The notes: generated from the letters alone by a model not told the origin. Shown: positions 51,569-61,429, counted from the first letter of the stretch. The stretch: DNA of 64,000 nucleotides from Porphyromonadaceae bacterium UBA7176 (GCA_002491245.1 DKVO01000028.1:1-64000); one strand, 5' to 3'. A program made the numbers and translations.

Positions 51569-54500
51569 TACTTCTCTTTTTTCTTACGGCGACGCATAAT
51601 AGCAAACACCACCACAAGAGCAAGCACAGTGACGACTGCTATCACAGATCCGCTCACCTTATTGACCGTCGCATTATCACCCTCAAGCTCCTCTTTCTTC
51701 ATCACCATGCCTTCGTTATCACCCGATATATTCTCAGCCCGTATGGCCGCCACGGTCCTGTTGTAACCCCGTGCCTTTTCGGCCGGCAATTTTGAAGCGA
51801 TGAACTCGCGCAGTTTGGCATTATCGCACACAAAATCCGAGCACGAGGCTCCGGACTCCTCCAAAACCTCAGCATGTAGCGATGCAAGCTCTTCAACCTG
51901 CTCGGCACTTGCTTCCCACATACCCTTGCGGACGGTCTCGAGCATCACGGCCGTCATCTCCTCGATAGCTGCCGGATTGACAGCCTTGAAATAATCGACA
52001 GTGCCTATTTTGTGTTTGTCTGCGATATACGTGCTGTAGATATCATCCCAAAGCTCATCATCGATAGCGTCGGGTTTCATCACGTTCCAGCCATAAGTAT
52101 TGCGGACAGTCTCCGCGATACCCGACGCATCGCCGGCACCACCGCTCATCTTCTCCTTGATATACGTCGGATTAAGTATTGTCGTACGGCTCTCGACACC
52201 TATTGCTTCCTTCACCTCCTGCATCTTCACGTTATTGCGGTTGCGGTAGTCGCTCAGATAAGCCTCGGGGTCTTTTCCCGTCACATTACGCACGGCAAGG
52301 TCCATTCCGCCCATAAATTCATACACATGGTCGAGGCTCAACGCTCCCCAGGTATTGCTCTGTCGCGGCTGCACCACCACATCGGTCCGGGCCAACGCCG
52401 CCTCGAAAGCAAACTCATGCATCTTCTCCCAATCCTCCTCGCTGCCATACATCGCACCCATATTCGCGATATATGTCTCCGCAATCTCACTCTCGTCGTC
52501 CCAGCGGTCTCCGGCCTCTACCATTCCCTGGATACCGCTTCCGTAATTGCCGTCCACGCCACCGAAAACTCTGGCGGTCGACAGCTTCCTCGCTTCTTCA
52601 GGGGCCACACCACGGTCTACAAGTATTCGTTCCGACTCAACCACTCCATCAGCCACATAATTTGGATATGATCTGTCGTCGGCAGCGGCTGCCATTTTCA
52701 CGGCTCTCTCGATCAGGTAAAGACGCGATGCGGCAAGATCGCGCAACTGCCCGGAGGTCTGTACCACGACATCTATCCTCGGCCGGCCGAGTTCTTCCGA
52801 CGGGACGAGCCGCAGATCGGTCACTCGCCCGAACGGATCGCGCACAGGCTCCACACCGAGCATATGGAGCACCTGAGCTATAGTCGCGCCACCGGTTTCG
52901 ACAAACTCACTGCTCCATAGTGTGTAGCTCACTTTACGGGGAATCAAATCGCCATGATTTTTCCGGTACATCTCAATAGTACTCTCGGCAAGAGCCTTGC
53001 CTTTCTCCCAGGCCACGGCCGAGGGTGTCTCCTCTGCATTTACGGCATACATGTTGCGCCCTGTCGGCAATATGTCGGGATTAAGAACCGGATCGCCACC
53101 CGATGTAGGAGCTATATATCCACCGGCAAGGCCGTTAAGTATCGATTTCAATTCATTTTCGGGGCTGGCGGTCAATGCTCGGCGATAAGTGTCCACATTT
53201 CCGATAGCGCGTTCAAGCTCTCTTGTAGCCGTCGCAAATTCGATTTCCGGGGCCGTCGGCTCCTTCCGACCGTACCCTTGCCGTCCGGCTTTCATCATCA
53301 TCATCCTCTCCATCATGTCTTTGGGCCCGTCGATACGGCGCATTATGCTTCTGGCGCTGTCGAGGTCCGACTCGGCAATACCTGTCATCACGCATATCTC
53401 GCTGTCGTCGGCCGGACCGCGGTCCATCAGTTTGTCTACTATAGCGCAAGCTTTTGCCCGATAAGGTTCTACACGGCCCTTGGCCCCATCAAGTTTGAAA
53501 AGACTGTATGCGATCGGATCTACCGTCATGGCCCTCACCGTCGACTTGATATGGGTCGGTGAATATGGCTGGCCCAAGACATATGAAGCACCGGTAATCT
53601 TGCTGTTGACAAGCTCGTCGGCGAAATTCTCTATTCGCATGATATCGTCGGCTGTGTAATCTCGGCCTGACAGACTGTCGAGGCGTAGCTCGCGGTTTAT
53701 TCCGAGGTCTACAGTATATTTTTTCACCAATCGGGCACACCGGGCACTATCCTCTCCCGTCTTTGCCTTATTGTAATCATCTATCGCTTCTGTCAGATTT
53801 TTATACACTCCGCGCAGATTGCTCTCCATAAACGGCGGCGTGAGGTAATTGACAATACCGGCATAGCTGCGGCGCTTGGCAATCATCGCCTCGCCTACAT
53901 TTGAGGTCGAGTAGACATACAGATGCGGCATCGTACCGACAAGCCTGTCGGGCCAGTCTGAACTGCCCAATGCCACTTGTTTCCCCGGAGTGCACTCAAG
54001 CGACCCGTGAGCGCCGAAATGCACCAACGCATCCGCTCCGAAACCATAACGGGCCCAGAGATATGCGGCGACATAGTTGTGAGGAGGAGCGGCATCTGTG
54101 CCATGCACGTTTTTGAAATCATCATCACCAAGGCCGGCCGCGGTCTGAGGTATAAGTACTATGTTGCCCAGCGGTATACGTGCAAGGGCAAGACTGCCGG
54201 AGTCGTCACGGAGACCATGCCCCGGAAACGCACCGTCGACGGCATCTATCGCCTCGCGCATTTCGGCGGAAAACGCTTTGCCGCACCATTCGTCGTAGCT
54301 CTCGGCCGATATCGCCTGCGTATTTACGTTCTTGACAAACTCTTCTCGCGCTCCGGCAGCATACTGGTTGAAAACCTTTCCATTCTCGTTCATCAGCCTC
54401 TCGAAATCGGCAGCCGTGTCGGGCAACCGACCGACATCGTAGCCCTCGTCTCTCATCCGGCACAACAGATTGTAGAGCGACGGGGCAACCTCCATCCCTT

Positions 54501-55614
54501 CTGCCACAAGAGCATTCTGTCCCGGTCCTTTGAAATAGAAGATAGCCACACGCTTGTCTCTGTTTGCCTTGCGCTGCAACGCAAGGTAATTGCCGACAGT
54601 CTCCACAAACTCTTCAAGTCGCCCTGGGATAGCATCCGCATAAGGCAGACCATCAGGGCCTTCATAATGGGCGAAAAGAGTATATGGTCTCACGGCTCCG
54701 TCAATTTCGGGCATCACAACGCTCTGCGACAGAAATCCACCCGACATACCCTGACGGTCGGCCATCCAGCCATCATAGTCGCGGTTGGCGTTGACAGGAG
54801 CGAAGAGTGGAATATTGTTACGCCGGAGATAGCCGACAGCCATATCTCCCAGACGGCCGTGAGCCATATTGATTACAGCCGAGGCCGCTACCGAGTCGGC
54901 ATGACCGCCGGCAATAAAGGGTTGTATCGATGCCACAGGATAGACTGTTTTGCCCGACCGTTCCAACGACACCACAAGACTGTCGGGAACGCCCATCTGA
55001 CCCGTAAGTATCACCCGTGGAGCGGTATCACTCCATCTCCCGAGTTTTTTGAGATATGACTCAAACTCGGCAACGGAAGCGAAACCGATATTTTCGCCGT
55101 CCGACGGATAGTACAACAACGACGATGCCGATACCGCCGGCTCTCCGGGCTCATCTGCAAAGGCTGATTTCCCATCTATATATTTGCGCACATAACGCAG
55201 CATATTGCGGTAGTTGCTCCTGCCTCCGGTAAGATAACGTCCGAGCACATCAGCCTCAGTTGAGTCCACCGAAACTATCAAGTTCTGTGGATTGGTTGCT
55301 GCCGTTGTCAGAACCGGTGTGCCGCTTTCGGCTGCATCAAGCAGCATCTGCCGCTGTTCACCGGTGATGCGGAGTCCCATACCGTTGACAAATACCATGT
55401 CGAAACGGCCGGCCCTGCCAAGGTCATCGACCGGAAGTTCTTCGATCTTGACGAACGAATTATCGTTGGCTCTCGCTATCTGCCCTAAGTTTATAGCCTG
55501 ATAATTTACAAAAGCTATCCTGGTCGGGGAAAAGAACCGGTTCCATAGCCCTACAGCGACCCCGGCCATAAGTATTGAGCCGGCAATCAGGAGCATTACT
55601 TTTCTTTTGTCCAT
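51568..55614 (-). CDS. hmuS: CobN/HmuS-like membrane-anchored chelatase family protein
   Basis: The 1348-aa protein belongs to the CobN/Mg-chelatase-H superfamily. HFGAHGSLECTPGKQVAL (about residues 532-549) is the CobN metal-site region. It has a transmembrane anchor at the N-terminus (about residues 7-24) and another near the C-terminus (about 1318-1340), leaving the catalytic body outside the cytoplasm. Cobaltochelatase CobN lacks these anchors and needs CobS/CobT, which are absent. Next to hmuT, hmuU and hmuV the best match is HmuS, linked to iron removal from heme in Bacteroidetes. hmuY and hmuR are not adjacent. Confidence 0.82.
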   Translation of the reverse strand: MDKRKVMLLIAGSILMAGVAVGLWNRFFSPTRIAFVNYQAINLGQIARANDNSFVKIEELPVDDLGRAGRFDMVFVNGMGLRITGEQRQMLLDAAESGTPVLTTAATNPQNLIVSVDSTEADVLGRYLTGGRSNYRNMLRYVRKYIDGKSAFADEPGEPAVSASSLLYYPSDGENIGFASVAEFESYLKKLGRWSDTAPRVILTGQMGVPDSLVVSLERSGKTVYPVASIQPFIAGGHADSVAASAVINMAHGRLGDMAVGYLRRNNIPLFAPVNANRDYDGWMADRQGMSGGFLSQSVVMPEIDGAVRPYTLFAHYEGPDGLPYADAIPGRLEEFVETVGNYLALQRKANRDKRVAIFYFKGPGQNALVAEGMEVAPSLYNLLCRMRDEGYDVGRLPDTAADFERLMNENGKVFNQYAAGAREEFVKNVNTQAISAESYDEWCGKAFSAEMREAIDAVDGAFPGHGLRDDSGSLALARIPLGNIVLIPQTAAGLGDDDFKNVHGTDAAPPHNYVAAYLWARYGFGADALVHFGAHGSLECTPGKQVALGSSDWPDRLVGTMPHLYVYSTSNVGEAMIAKRRSYAGIVNYLTPPFMESNLRGVYKNLTEAIDDYNKAKTGEDSARCARLVKKYTVDLGINRELRLDSLSGRDYTADDIMRIENFADELVNSKITGASYVLGQPYSPTHIKSTVRAMTVDPIAYSLFKLDGAKGRVEPYRAKACAIVDKLMDRGPADDSEICVMTGIAESDLDSARSIMRRIDGPKDMMERMMMMKAGRQGYGRKEPTAPEIEFATATRELERAIGNVDTYRRALTASPENELKSILNGLAGGYIAPTSGGDPVLNPDILPTGRNMYAVNAEETPSAVAWEKGKALAESTIEMYRKNHGDLIPRKVSYTLWSSEFVETGGATIAQVLHMLGVEPVRDPFGRVTDLRLVPSEELGRPRIDVVVQTSGQLRDLAASRLYLIERAVKMAAAADDRSYPNYVADGVVESERILVDRGVAPEEARKLSTARVFGGVDGNYGSGIQGMVEAGDRWDDESEIAETYIANMGAMYGSEEDWEKMHEFAFEAALARTDVVVQPRQSNTWGALSLDHVYEFMGGMDLAVRNVTGKDPEAYLSDYRNRNNVKMQEVKEAIGVESRTTILNPTYIKEKMSGGAGDASGIAETVRNTYGWNVMKPDAIDDELWDDIYSTYIADKHKIGTVDYFKAVNPAAIEEMTAVMLETVRKGMWEASAEQVEELASLHAEVLEESGASCSDFVCDNAKLREFIASKLPAEKARGYNRTVAAIRAENISGDNEGMVMKKEELEGDNATVNKVSGSVIAVVTVLALVVVFAIMRRRKKKEK

Positions 55615-55642
55615 CGCATTGTTTTTCTAAAAAAATGACACT

Positions 55643-55651
55643 GCAAAATTA
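55643..55651 (-). promoter_or_regulatory. -7 box of hmuS
   Basis: The minus strand reads TAATTTTGC, 28 nt before the ATG at 55614. The hmu genes therefore start here, without hmuY/hmuR upstream. Confidence 0.65.
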
Positions 55652-55694
55652 CCGGAAACACCATCGTCGCACCATACCCAAAAATTGGTAGAAT

Positions 55695-55727
55695 TTGCCG
55701 ATATCGAAATTAACGGCTATCTTTGCA
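55695..55727 (+). promoter_or_regulatory. Promoter of the GH2 gene
   Basis: TTTG (55695-55698) and TATCTTTGC (55719-55727) are separated by 20 bp, a full promoter match. It is divergent from the hmuS promoter in a 140-bp gap. Confidence 0.75.
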
Positions 55728-55754
55728 GTACTTAAAAACTATTACGCCTTAACC

Positions 55755-58700
55755 ATGACAAAACCGGTAATTATCTTTGCTGCCTTATCCTTGTTTTCAT
55801 GGGCTTCAACAGCACAAGCCGCTATGCTCGAAGGATTTGAATTCGGTCAGGTCGCAGCACCGGACGGTACAGAGTGGCAAAATCCTCAACGGCTATCGCT
55901 CAACAAAGAGTTGCCACGGGCCACATTCTACCCGTTCGCCGACGAAAAAAGCGCATTAGGAGTTCTCCCCGAAGGTTCCGGATATGTACAGAGTCTCGAT
56001 GGTCAATGGCGTTTCCGCTGGGTGGCCAATCCATGGGAACGCGACTCAACGTTCTTCCGCTCCGATTGCCTTGACCGCGAGCTGATCGACGTGCCCGGAT
56101 CATGGAGCATACAGGGCCTGCAGCACGATGGCACACAGAAGTATGGCACCCCGATATATGTCAACCAGCCTGTCATTTTCATGCACACGGTGGCTCCCGA
56201 CGACTGGCGTGGCGGCGTGATGCGCACTCCGCCCGAAAATTGGACCACATTCAAGGCCCGTAACGAGGTGGGCCAATACACACGCACCTTCTCTATTCCG
56301 TCGGATTGGAAAGGCCGCGAGGTATATATCGAGTTCGACGGTGTCGACTCTTTCTTCTACCTGTGGATCAACGGCAAGTATGTCGGTTTCAGCAAAAATT
56401 CGCGCAACGCCGCTCGCTTCGACATCTCACCCTACCTCAAGACAAAAGGTGAGAACACGGTTTCGGTAGAGGTATACCGCAGCAGCGACGGATCGTTCCT
56501 CGAAGCTCAGGACATGGCCCGTCTGCCGGGTATTTTCCGCTCGGTAAGACTGTACTCCACACCTAAACTGTATATTTCCGACTTCGTGGCAATTCCCGAC
56601 ATCGACCTCAAGGCCGGCAGCGCCACTCTCGATATCACGACCACTCTGCGGAACCTCTCTGGCAAAGCGGCAAAAGGGATGAAAGTCGACCTCGCACTCT
56701 ACCCCTGCGAACTCTACAGCGACGCTACCGGCGCTCCCGTAGCCCAAACCTCTGTAGCAGTTCCGGCTCTTGCAAAAGACTCCTCGGAGGTGTGTAAAGC
56801 AGTGCTCAATATCAACAAGGCTAAACTTTGGAATGCCGAAAAACCCTGGCGCTATGTGCTTGTCGCACAATTAAAAGACAGCAAAGGACGTACCGTCGAG
56901 ACTGTATCGTCATACACGGGCCTTCGCAAAGTTGAGATCCGCGATACACCGGCCGAAGAAAACGCGTTCGGTATCGCCGGACGATACTATTACCTCAACG
57001 GACAGCCAATCAAATTCAAAGGCGTAAACCGCCACGAATGTATGCCCGACAGAGGCCATGCCATAACACGCGAGGCGATGGAGCAGGACATCATGCTAAT
57101 GAAACGCGCCAACATCAACCACGTGCGCAACTGCCACTACCCTGAGCCTCCTTATTGGTACTATCTCTGCGACAAATACGGCATAATGCTTGAAGACGAG
57201 GCCAATATCGAGAGTCACGAATACTACTACGGCGATGCCTCGCTCAGCCATCCGGTCGAATGGAGGCCGGCCCACGTTGCCCGTAACATGGAGATGGTAC
57301 ACAGCAATGTCAACAGCCCTGCGATTGTTATCTGGAGTCTTGGCAATGAAGCCGGCCCGGGCGATAATTTCGTGGCTGCCTACAAGGCTATAAAAGATTT
57401 CGACACAAGTCGTCCGGTGCAGTACGAGCGCAATAACAATATCGTCGACATGGGTTCGAACCAATACCCCTCTGTAGGGTATGTCGAATATCTGGCATCA
57501 GGTAAAGCCGATGTTGTGTATCCATTCCATATCTCTGAGTATGCCCACTCTATGGGCAACGCCCTGGGCGATCTCGTGAAGATATGGGAGGCTATCGAAA
57601 GCTCCGATTTCGTCTGCGGCGGTGCGATATGGGACTGGGTTGACCAAAGCCTCTACAACTACGACCTATCAACAGGCGAACGCTACCTGGCCTACGGTGG
57701 CGACTTCGGCGACTACCCCAACGACGGTCAGTTCCTCATGAACGGCATCCTCTTCGGCGATAGAGAGCCAAAACCGGCATATTACGAAGTCAAGAAAGTG
57801 TACCAGAATGTTGCTGTGCGCCCCATCAACCTCGACAAAGGCGAAATAGAGATATTCAACAAAGCTTATTTCGAACCTATCGATGGATATACTCTGCACT
57901 GGTCGCTCACCGAAGACGGCAAGGAAGTTGACGGTGGAAACCTAAATCTTGCTCCTGTCGCTCCACGCAGTTCCGCAAAAGCGACCTTGCCCTACAACAT
58001 CGACGGTTTCGACGGCGAATTGGCCGTGACTGTAGAGTTCCGTCTTGCCAACGACATGCCGTGGGCCGACAGGGGATATGTGCAGATGGCCGAACAGTTG
58101 CCTATACGCCAAGCCTCAAACCACGCACGGTTGAACGATATTGCAAAGGGCGGAGAAATGAAACTCGACAAAACCGACACTGCGATTACTATCGCCGGCA
58201 ACGGCTTCAAAGCGGTGTTCGACCCGGCAACAGGCGCACTCTCACAACTGAACTACCAAGGTGCCGATATGATTGAACCCGGACAGGGCCTGCGCCTCGA
58301 CGCTCTCCGGGCATTTGTCAACAACGACAACTGGGCCTACGAATCATGGTATGCCAATGGTCTCCACAACCTGCACCACAACGCCACCCTCGACAATGCC
58401 GGCCTCGATGCCAACGGTAACGCAGTGATCAGCTTCACAGTGCGTTCACAGGCGCCCAACGCCGCCAAGATCAACGGAGGATGGTCTTCGGGCCGCAATA
58501 CAGTGGAAGAACTGACCGACAGACCGTTCGGCGACGACGACTTCAAGTTTGTCACCCGACAGACATGGACCGTATACCCCGATGGGTCTGTAGTCCTCGA
58601 CGCCGACATCGAAGGCAATAAACCCGACCTGTCGCTGCCTCGCTTGGGATATGTGATGGGAGTACCCTCAAATTTCGACAATTACACCTACTATGGACGC

Positions 58701-59135
58701 GGACCGGAGGAAAACTACAACGACCGCAAGAGCGGCCAGTTCGTTGGTGTGTACAACTCTGACGTGGCAAGTCAATTTGTCAACTATGCCCGTCCGCAAG
58801 GCATGGCCAACCGAGAAGACGTGCGATGGGCAGCCCTGACCGATAATGCAGGCAATGGTATCGTCGCTGTAGCTTCACAACCGATGAGCGCCACCGCCCT
58901 GCCCTACACCGACGCCCAGCTCGTGGCCGCACCTCACATCTACCAGCTGCCGGCACAAGGCGCGACACAATGGCACCTCGACATCGGACAGACAGGCCTC
59001 GGAGGTACAAGCTGCGGACAGGCTCCGCCGTCCGACGACAATCGGGTTTTCGGTGGCAAAAACCACTTCCGCATAGCTCTGCGCCCCGTCACACCGGCAC
59101 GTCAGGCAGCACGACAGGCAAAAATTGATTTTTAA
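55755..59135 (+). CDS. GH2 beta-galactosidase
   Basis: The 1126-aa product is a LacZ-type family GH2 enzyme. A signal peptide (about residues 1-22, ending TAQA) implies export, unlike E. coli LacZ. A jelly-roll and Ig-like domains precede the TIM barrel. The acid/base Glu is in SLGNEAGPG (about residue 532) and the nucleophile Glu in HISEYAHSMGNALG (about 594). The C-terminal beta-gal small-chain domain ends near RQAKIDF. The start at 55755 is the Met before the signal peptide, 28 nt after the -7 box. Confidence 0.92.
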   Translation: MTKPVIIFAALSLFSWASTAQAAMLEGFEFGQVAAPDGTEWQNPQRLSLNKELPRATFYPFADEKSALGVLPEGSGYVQSLDGQWRFRWVANPWERDSTFFRSDCLDRELIDVPGSWSIQGLQHDGTQKYGTPIYVNQPVIFMHTVAPDDWRGGVMRTPPENWTTFKARNEVGQYTRTFSIPSDWKGREVYIEFDGVDSFFYLWINGKYVGFSKNSRNAARFDISPYLKTKGENTVSVEVYRSSDGSFLEAQDMARLPGIFRSVRLYSTPKLYISDFVAIPDIDLKAGSATLDITTTLRNLSGKAAKGMKVDLALYPCELYSDATGAPVAQTSVAVPALAKDSSEVCKAVLNINKAKLWNAEKPWRYVLVAQLKDSKGRTVETVSSYTGLRKVEIRDTPAEENAFGIAGRYYYLNGQPIKFKGVNRHECMPDRGHAITREAMEQDIMLMKRANINHVRNCHYPEPPYWYYLCDKYGIMLEDEANIESHEYYYGDASLSHPVEWRPAHVARNMEMVHSNVNSPAIVIWSLGNEAGPGDNFVAAYKAIKDFDTSRPVQYERNNNIVDMGSNQYPSVGYVEYLASGKADVVYPFHISEYAHSMGNALGDLVKIWEAIESSDFVCGGAIWDWVDQSLYNYDLSTGERYLAYGGDFGDYPNDGQFLMNGILFGDREPKPAYYEVKKVYQNVAVRPINLDKGEIEIFNKAYFEPIDGYTLHWSLTEDGKEVDGGNLNLAPVAPRSSAKATLPYNIDGFDGELAVTVEFRLANDMPWADRGYVQMAEQLPIRQASNHARLNDIAKGGEMKLDKTDTAITIAGNGFKAVFDPATGALSQLNYQGADMIEPGQGLRLDALRAFVNNDNWAYESWYANGLHNLHHNATLDNAGLDANGNAVISFTVRSQAPNAAKINGGWSSGRNTVEELTDRPFGDDDFKFVTRQTWTVYPDGSVVLDADIEGNKPDLSLPRLGYVMGVPSNFDNYTYYGRGPEENYNDRKSGQFVGVYNSDVASQFVNYARPQGMANREDVRWAALTDNAGNGIVAVASQPMSATALPYTDAQLVAAPHIYQLPAQGATQWHLDIGQTGLGGTSCGQAPPSDDNRVFGGKNHFRIALRPVTPARQAARQAKIDF

Positions 59136-59160
59136 TTTTTGTTTTGTTAAAAAATACGCT

Positions 59161-59169
59161 AACTTTGCA
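59161..59169 (+). promoter_or_regulatory. -7 box of a putative short transcript
   Basis: TAACTTTGC with TTTG at 59139-59142, 18 bp upstream, lies 26 bp after the GH2 stop. It predicts transcription starting near 59172 and running into the hairpin at 59229-59264. Confidence 0.6.
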
Positions 59170-59171
59170 GC

Positions 59172-59264
59172 GTCAAAACAATTTGTAAAAAAATCCTCTC
59201 CGATAACATAACACACATTCAACCTTGGGAAAGGCGACCCGTCGACGGGCCGCCTTTCTTTTTT
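59172..59264 (+). ncRNA. Candidate ~93-nt small RNA upstream of dxs
   Basis: A promoter (59161-59169) and a strong terminator (59229-59264) bracket about 93 nt without a start codon. A separate promoter (59307-59315) follows, so this is not simply the dxs leader. It resembles an independent small RNA, although premature termination of a longer leader or termination of GH2 read-through remain possible. No known RNA family was recognised. Confidence 0.45.
59229..59264 (+). terminator. Strong intrinsic terminator
   Basis: GAAAGGCG (59229-59236) pairs with CGCCTTTC (59251-59258) and CCCG (59238-59241) with CGGG (59246-59249), with one A-C mismatch and a TCGA loop. Six T follow at 59259-59264. 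Confidence 0.85.
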
Positions 59265-59282
59265 CAGTGGCTTATGTTTTTG

Positions 59283-59315
59283 TTTGCTCATACGCCAAAA
59301 AAGCCGTAACTTTGC
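59283..59315 (+). promoter_or_regulatory. Promoter of the dxs operon
   Basis: TTTG (59283-59286) and TAACTTTGC (59307-59315) are separated by 20 bp, an excellent match. Transcription would start near 59318, about 31 nt before the small membrane-protein ATG at 59349. Confidence 0.75.
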
Positions 59316-59348
59316 ACAAACAGAAAAGCAAACACACTCTAATCCGGG

Positions 59349-59516
59349 ATGAAAACATCGGTCATACTGCGGTTTGTCATATTGGGGCTACTTTGGCTTG
59401 GTCTGGTGGGTTATATCCTCACCCACACCCCTTTCACGCCCTACATTGCCTTTGTCATCGTGGCCTCGGCTATCATCATTTTCGTACCGATGTATAAAAA
59501 ATACATAAAGAAATGA
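59349..59516 (+). CDS. 55-aa two-helix membrane protein coupled to dxs
   Basis: This short gene encodes 55 residues. Two hydrophobic segments (about residues 5-23 and 30-48) are joined by a short HTPFTPY loop, and the C-terminus is Lys-rich (YKKYIKK). Its stop overlaps the dxs ATG by 4 bp (ATGA), and a canonical promoter lies just upstream. Coupling to dxs and membrane topology support a genuine gene. The function is unknown; an accessory role near the Dxs or Trk proteins is speculation. Confidence 0.7.
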   Translation: MKTSVILRFVILGLLWLGLVGYILTHTPFTPYIAFVIVASAIIIFVPMYKKYIKK

Positions 59517-61429
59517 GTACAGCATCGACTTTTGCCTGTGGCCCCTTGCTGGCCTCTATCGACAGTCCTGCCGACTTGCGCCGCCTCGAGCCCGGGCAGC
59601 TACCACAGCTGTGCGCCGAGATACGCGATTTTCTCATACATTCGCTTGCCGGCAACCCCGGCCATTTCGCATCGAGCATGGGTGCCGTCGAGCTAACGGT
59701 AGCCTTACACTATGTGTTCAACACACCTTACGACAGGTTGGTGTGGGACGTCGGACACCAGGCTTACGGGCACAAACTCCTTACAGGACGCCGCGACTTA
59801 TTCGACAAAAACCGTAAATTTGGCGGTCTGAGCGGCTTTCCGTCGCCGGCCGAAAGCGAATACGACACTTTTGCCGCCGGACATGCATCGAACTCGATTT
59901 CAGCAGCTTTGGGCATGGCTGTGGCCTCGAGGATGCAACACGACGATCCCAAGCGCAATATAGTGGCCATCGTAGGCGACGCCTCGATAAGCGGTGGCTT
60001 GGCATTCGAGGGACTGAACAACGCATCGAATACTCCGAACAATCTCCTCATCGTGCTCAATGACAACGACATGTCTATCGATGCCAACGTAGGAGCTCTC
60101 AATTCGTATCTCGCCCACCTCACGACATCCAAATTTTATAACGACTTGCGTTACAAGGCATTCAAGGCGCTCAAGAAACTGCATCTCGTCTCCGACAAAC
60201 GACGTGGTGCCCTGCTCCGCTTCAACAACAGCCTCAAATCGCTCATCACCAAGCAACAGAACCTCTTCGAAGGACTCAACATACGATATTTCGGGCCGTT
60301 CGACGGTCACGATCTACCCACAATCGTGCGCGTGCTCAACGACATACGCGATATGAGCGGCCCCAGGATACTGCATCTGCGCACCGTCAAAGGCAAGGGC
60401 TACGCACCGGCCGAAGCCGACCCGGCATCGTGGCATGCCCCGGGCAAATTCGATCCGGCCACCGGTGTGCGTGAAGCTGCCAAACCCGATCCGACCAAAG
60501 CTCCGAAATATCAGGACATATTTGGCGAGACACTTGTGGAACTTGCCCGTCAAAACCCTAAAATCGTAGGCATTACCGCCGCCATGCTCTCGGGTACCTC
60601 GGTATCGGCCCTACAGGCCGAGATGCCCGACAGGGTGTTTGATGTAGGCATCAGTGAGGGCCATGCCGTGACCTTTGCCGGAGGCCTGGCCAAAGATGGG
60701 ATGCATCCGTTCGTGGCGATATACTCGAGTTTCCTCCAGCGCGCCTACGACCACATAATCCACGATGTCGCCCTCAACCACCTGCCGGTGACATTCTGCA
60801 TCGACCGCGCCGGACTCGTCGGCGAGGATGGAGCCACCCACCACGGCGTCAACGACATGGCTTATCTGCGTACAGTGCCGGGCATGACGATAGCATCGGG
60901 CCGCGATGGCAAAGCCCTGCGCCGGCTGCTCTACACGGCCCAGACCTACGACGGGCCTTTCGCAATACGATATCCGCGAGGAGCATCGGACGATATCGAC
61001 TGGCGCTGCCCACTGGAAGCCATGACAATAGGCAAAGGCGAACGACTGACCGACGGCAAGCAAGTGGCTGTGCTCACAATAGGCCCAGTAGCCGCCGACG
61101 CGGCAAAAGCCGTGGCCCGGGCAAAGGATGCCGGTATCGACGCCGCACACTACGACATGATATTCCTCAAGCCTATCGACGATGAAATGATGAAAGAAGT
61201 CGCCGAAAAAGACTGTCCGATAGTGACCGTCGAAGACGGCTCGCGCAACGGCGGCCTCGGAAGCGCCGTCGAGGACTGGCTTCAGGACAACGGCTACGTC
61301 CGCACGGTGAAACGCCTCGGCGTACCCGACAAGTTCATACCCCAAGGATCACCCAAGGAGCTGCAACATCTATGCAGTTTCGACAGCGAGGCCATCCTTG
61401 AAGCTATCAACGAAGTTACCGCAAAATGA
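59513..61429 (+). CDS. dxs: 1-deoxy-D-xylulose-5-phosphate synthase
   Basis: The 638-aa thiamine-diphosphate enzyme makes DXP from pyruvate and glyceraldehyde-3-phosphate, the first step of the MEP isoprenoid pathway. The N-terminal domain has VWDVGHQAYGHKLLTGR and GDASISGGLAFEGLNNA (the GDG-type cofactor motif; here GDA). The catalytic-Glu domain has DVGISEGHAVTFAGGLA, and CIDRAGLVGEDGATHHGVND follows. The C-terminal transketolase domain ends near residue 638. It overlaps trkA by 4 bp. Confidence 0.95.
   Translation: MSTASTFACGPLLASIDSPADLRRLEPGQLPQLCAEIRDFLIHSLAGNPGHFASSMGAVELTVALHYVFNTPYDRLVWDVGHQAYGHKLLTGRRDLFDKNRKFGGLSGFPSPAESEYDTFAAGHASNSISAALGMAVASRMQHDDPKRNIVAIVGDASISGGLAFEGLNNASNTPNNLLIVLNDNDMSIDANVGALNSYLAHLTTSKFYNDLRYKAFKALKKLHLVSDKRRGALLRFNNSLKSLITKQQNLFEGLNIRYFGPFDGHDLPTIVRVLNDIRDMSGPRILHLRTVKGKGYAPAEADPASWHAPGKFDPATGVREAAKPDPTKAPKYQDIFGETLVELARQNPKIVGITAAMLSGTSVSALQAEMPDRVFDVGISEGHAVTFAGGLAKDGMHPFVAIYSSFLQRAYDHIIHDVALNHLPVTFCIDRAGLVGEDGATHHGVNDMAYLRTVPGMTIASGRDGKALRRLLYTAQTYDGPFAIRYPRGASDDIDWRCPLEAMTIGKGERLTDGKQVAVLTIGPVAADAAKAVARAKDAGIDAAHYDMIFLKPIDDEMMKEVAEKDCPIVTVEDGSRNGGLGSAVEDWLQDNGYVRTVKRLGVPDKFIPQGSPKELQHLCSFDSEAILEAINEVTAK

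Noticed and set aside
53977..55059. Rightward open frame of 360 codons
   Set aside because: It is antisense to hmuS and arises from GC-biased codon use.
51568..55614. Annotation as the B12 cobaltochelatase subunit CobN
   Set aside because: Two membrane anchors, hmuTUV-type neighbours and absence of CobS/CobT or other cobalamin genes favour HmuS.
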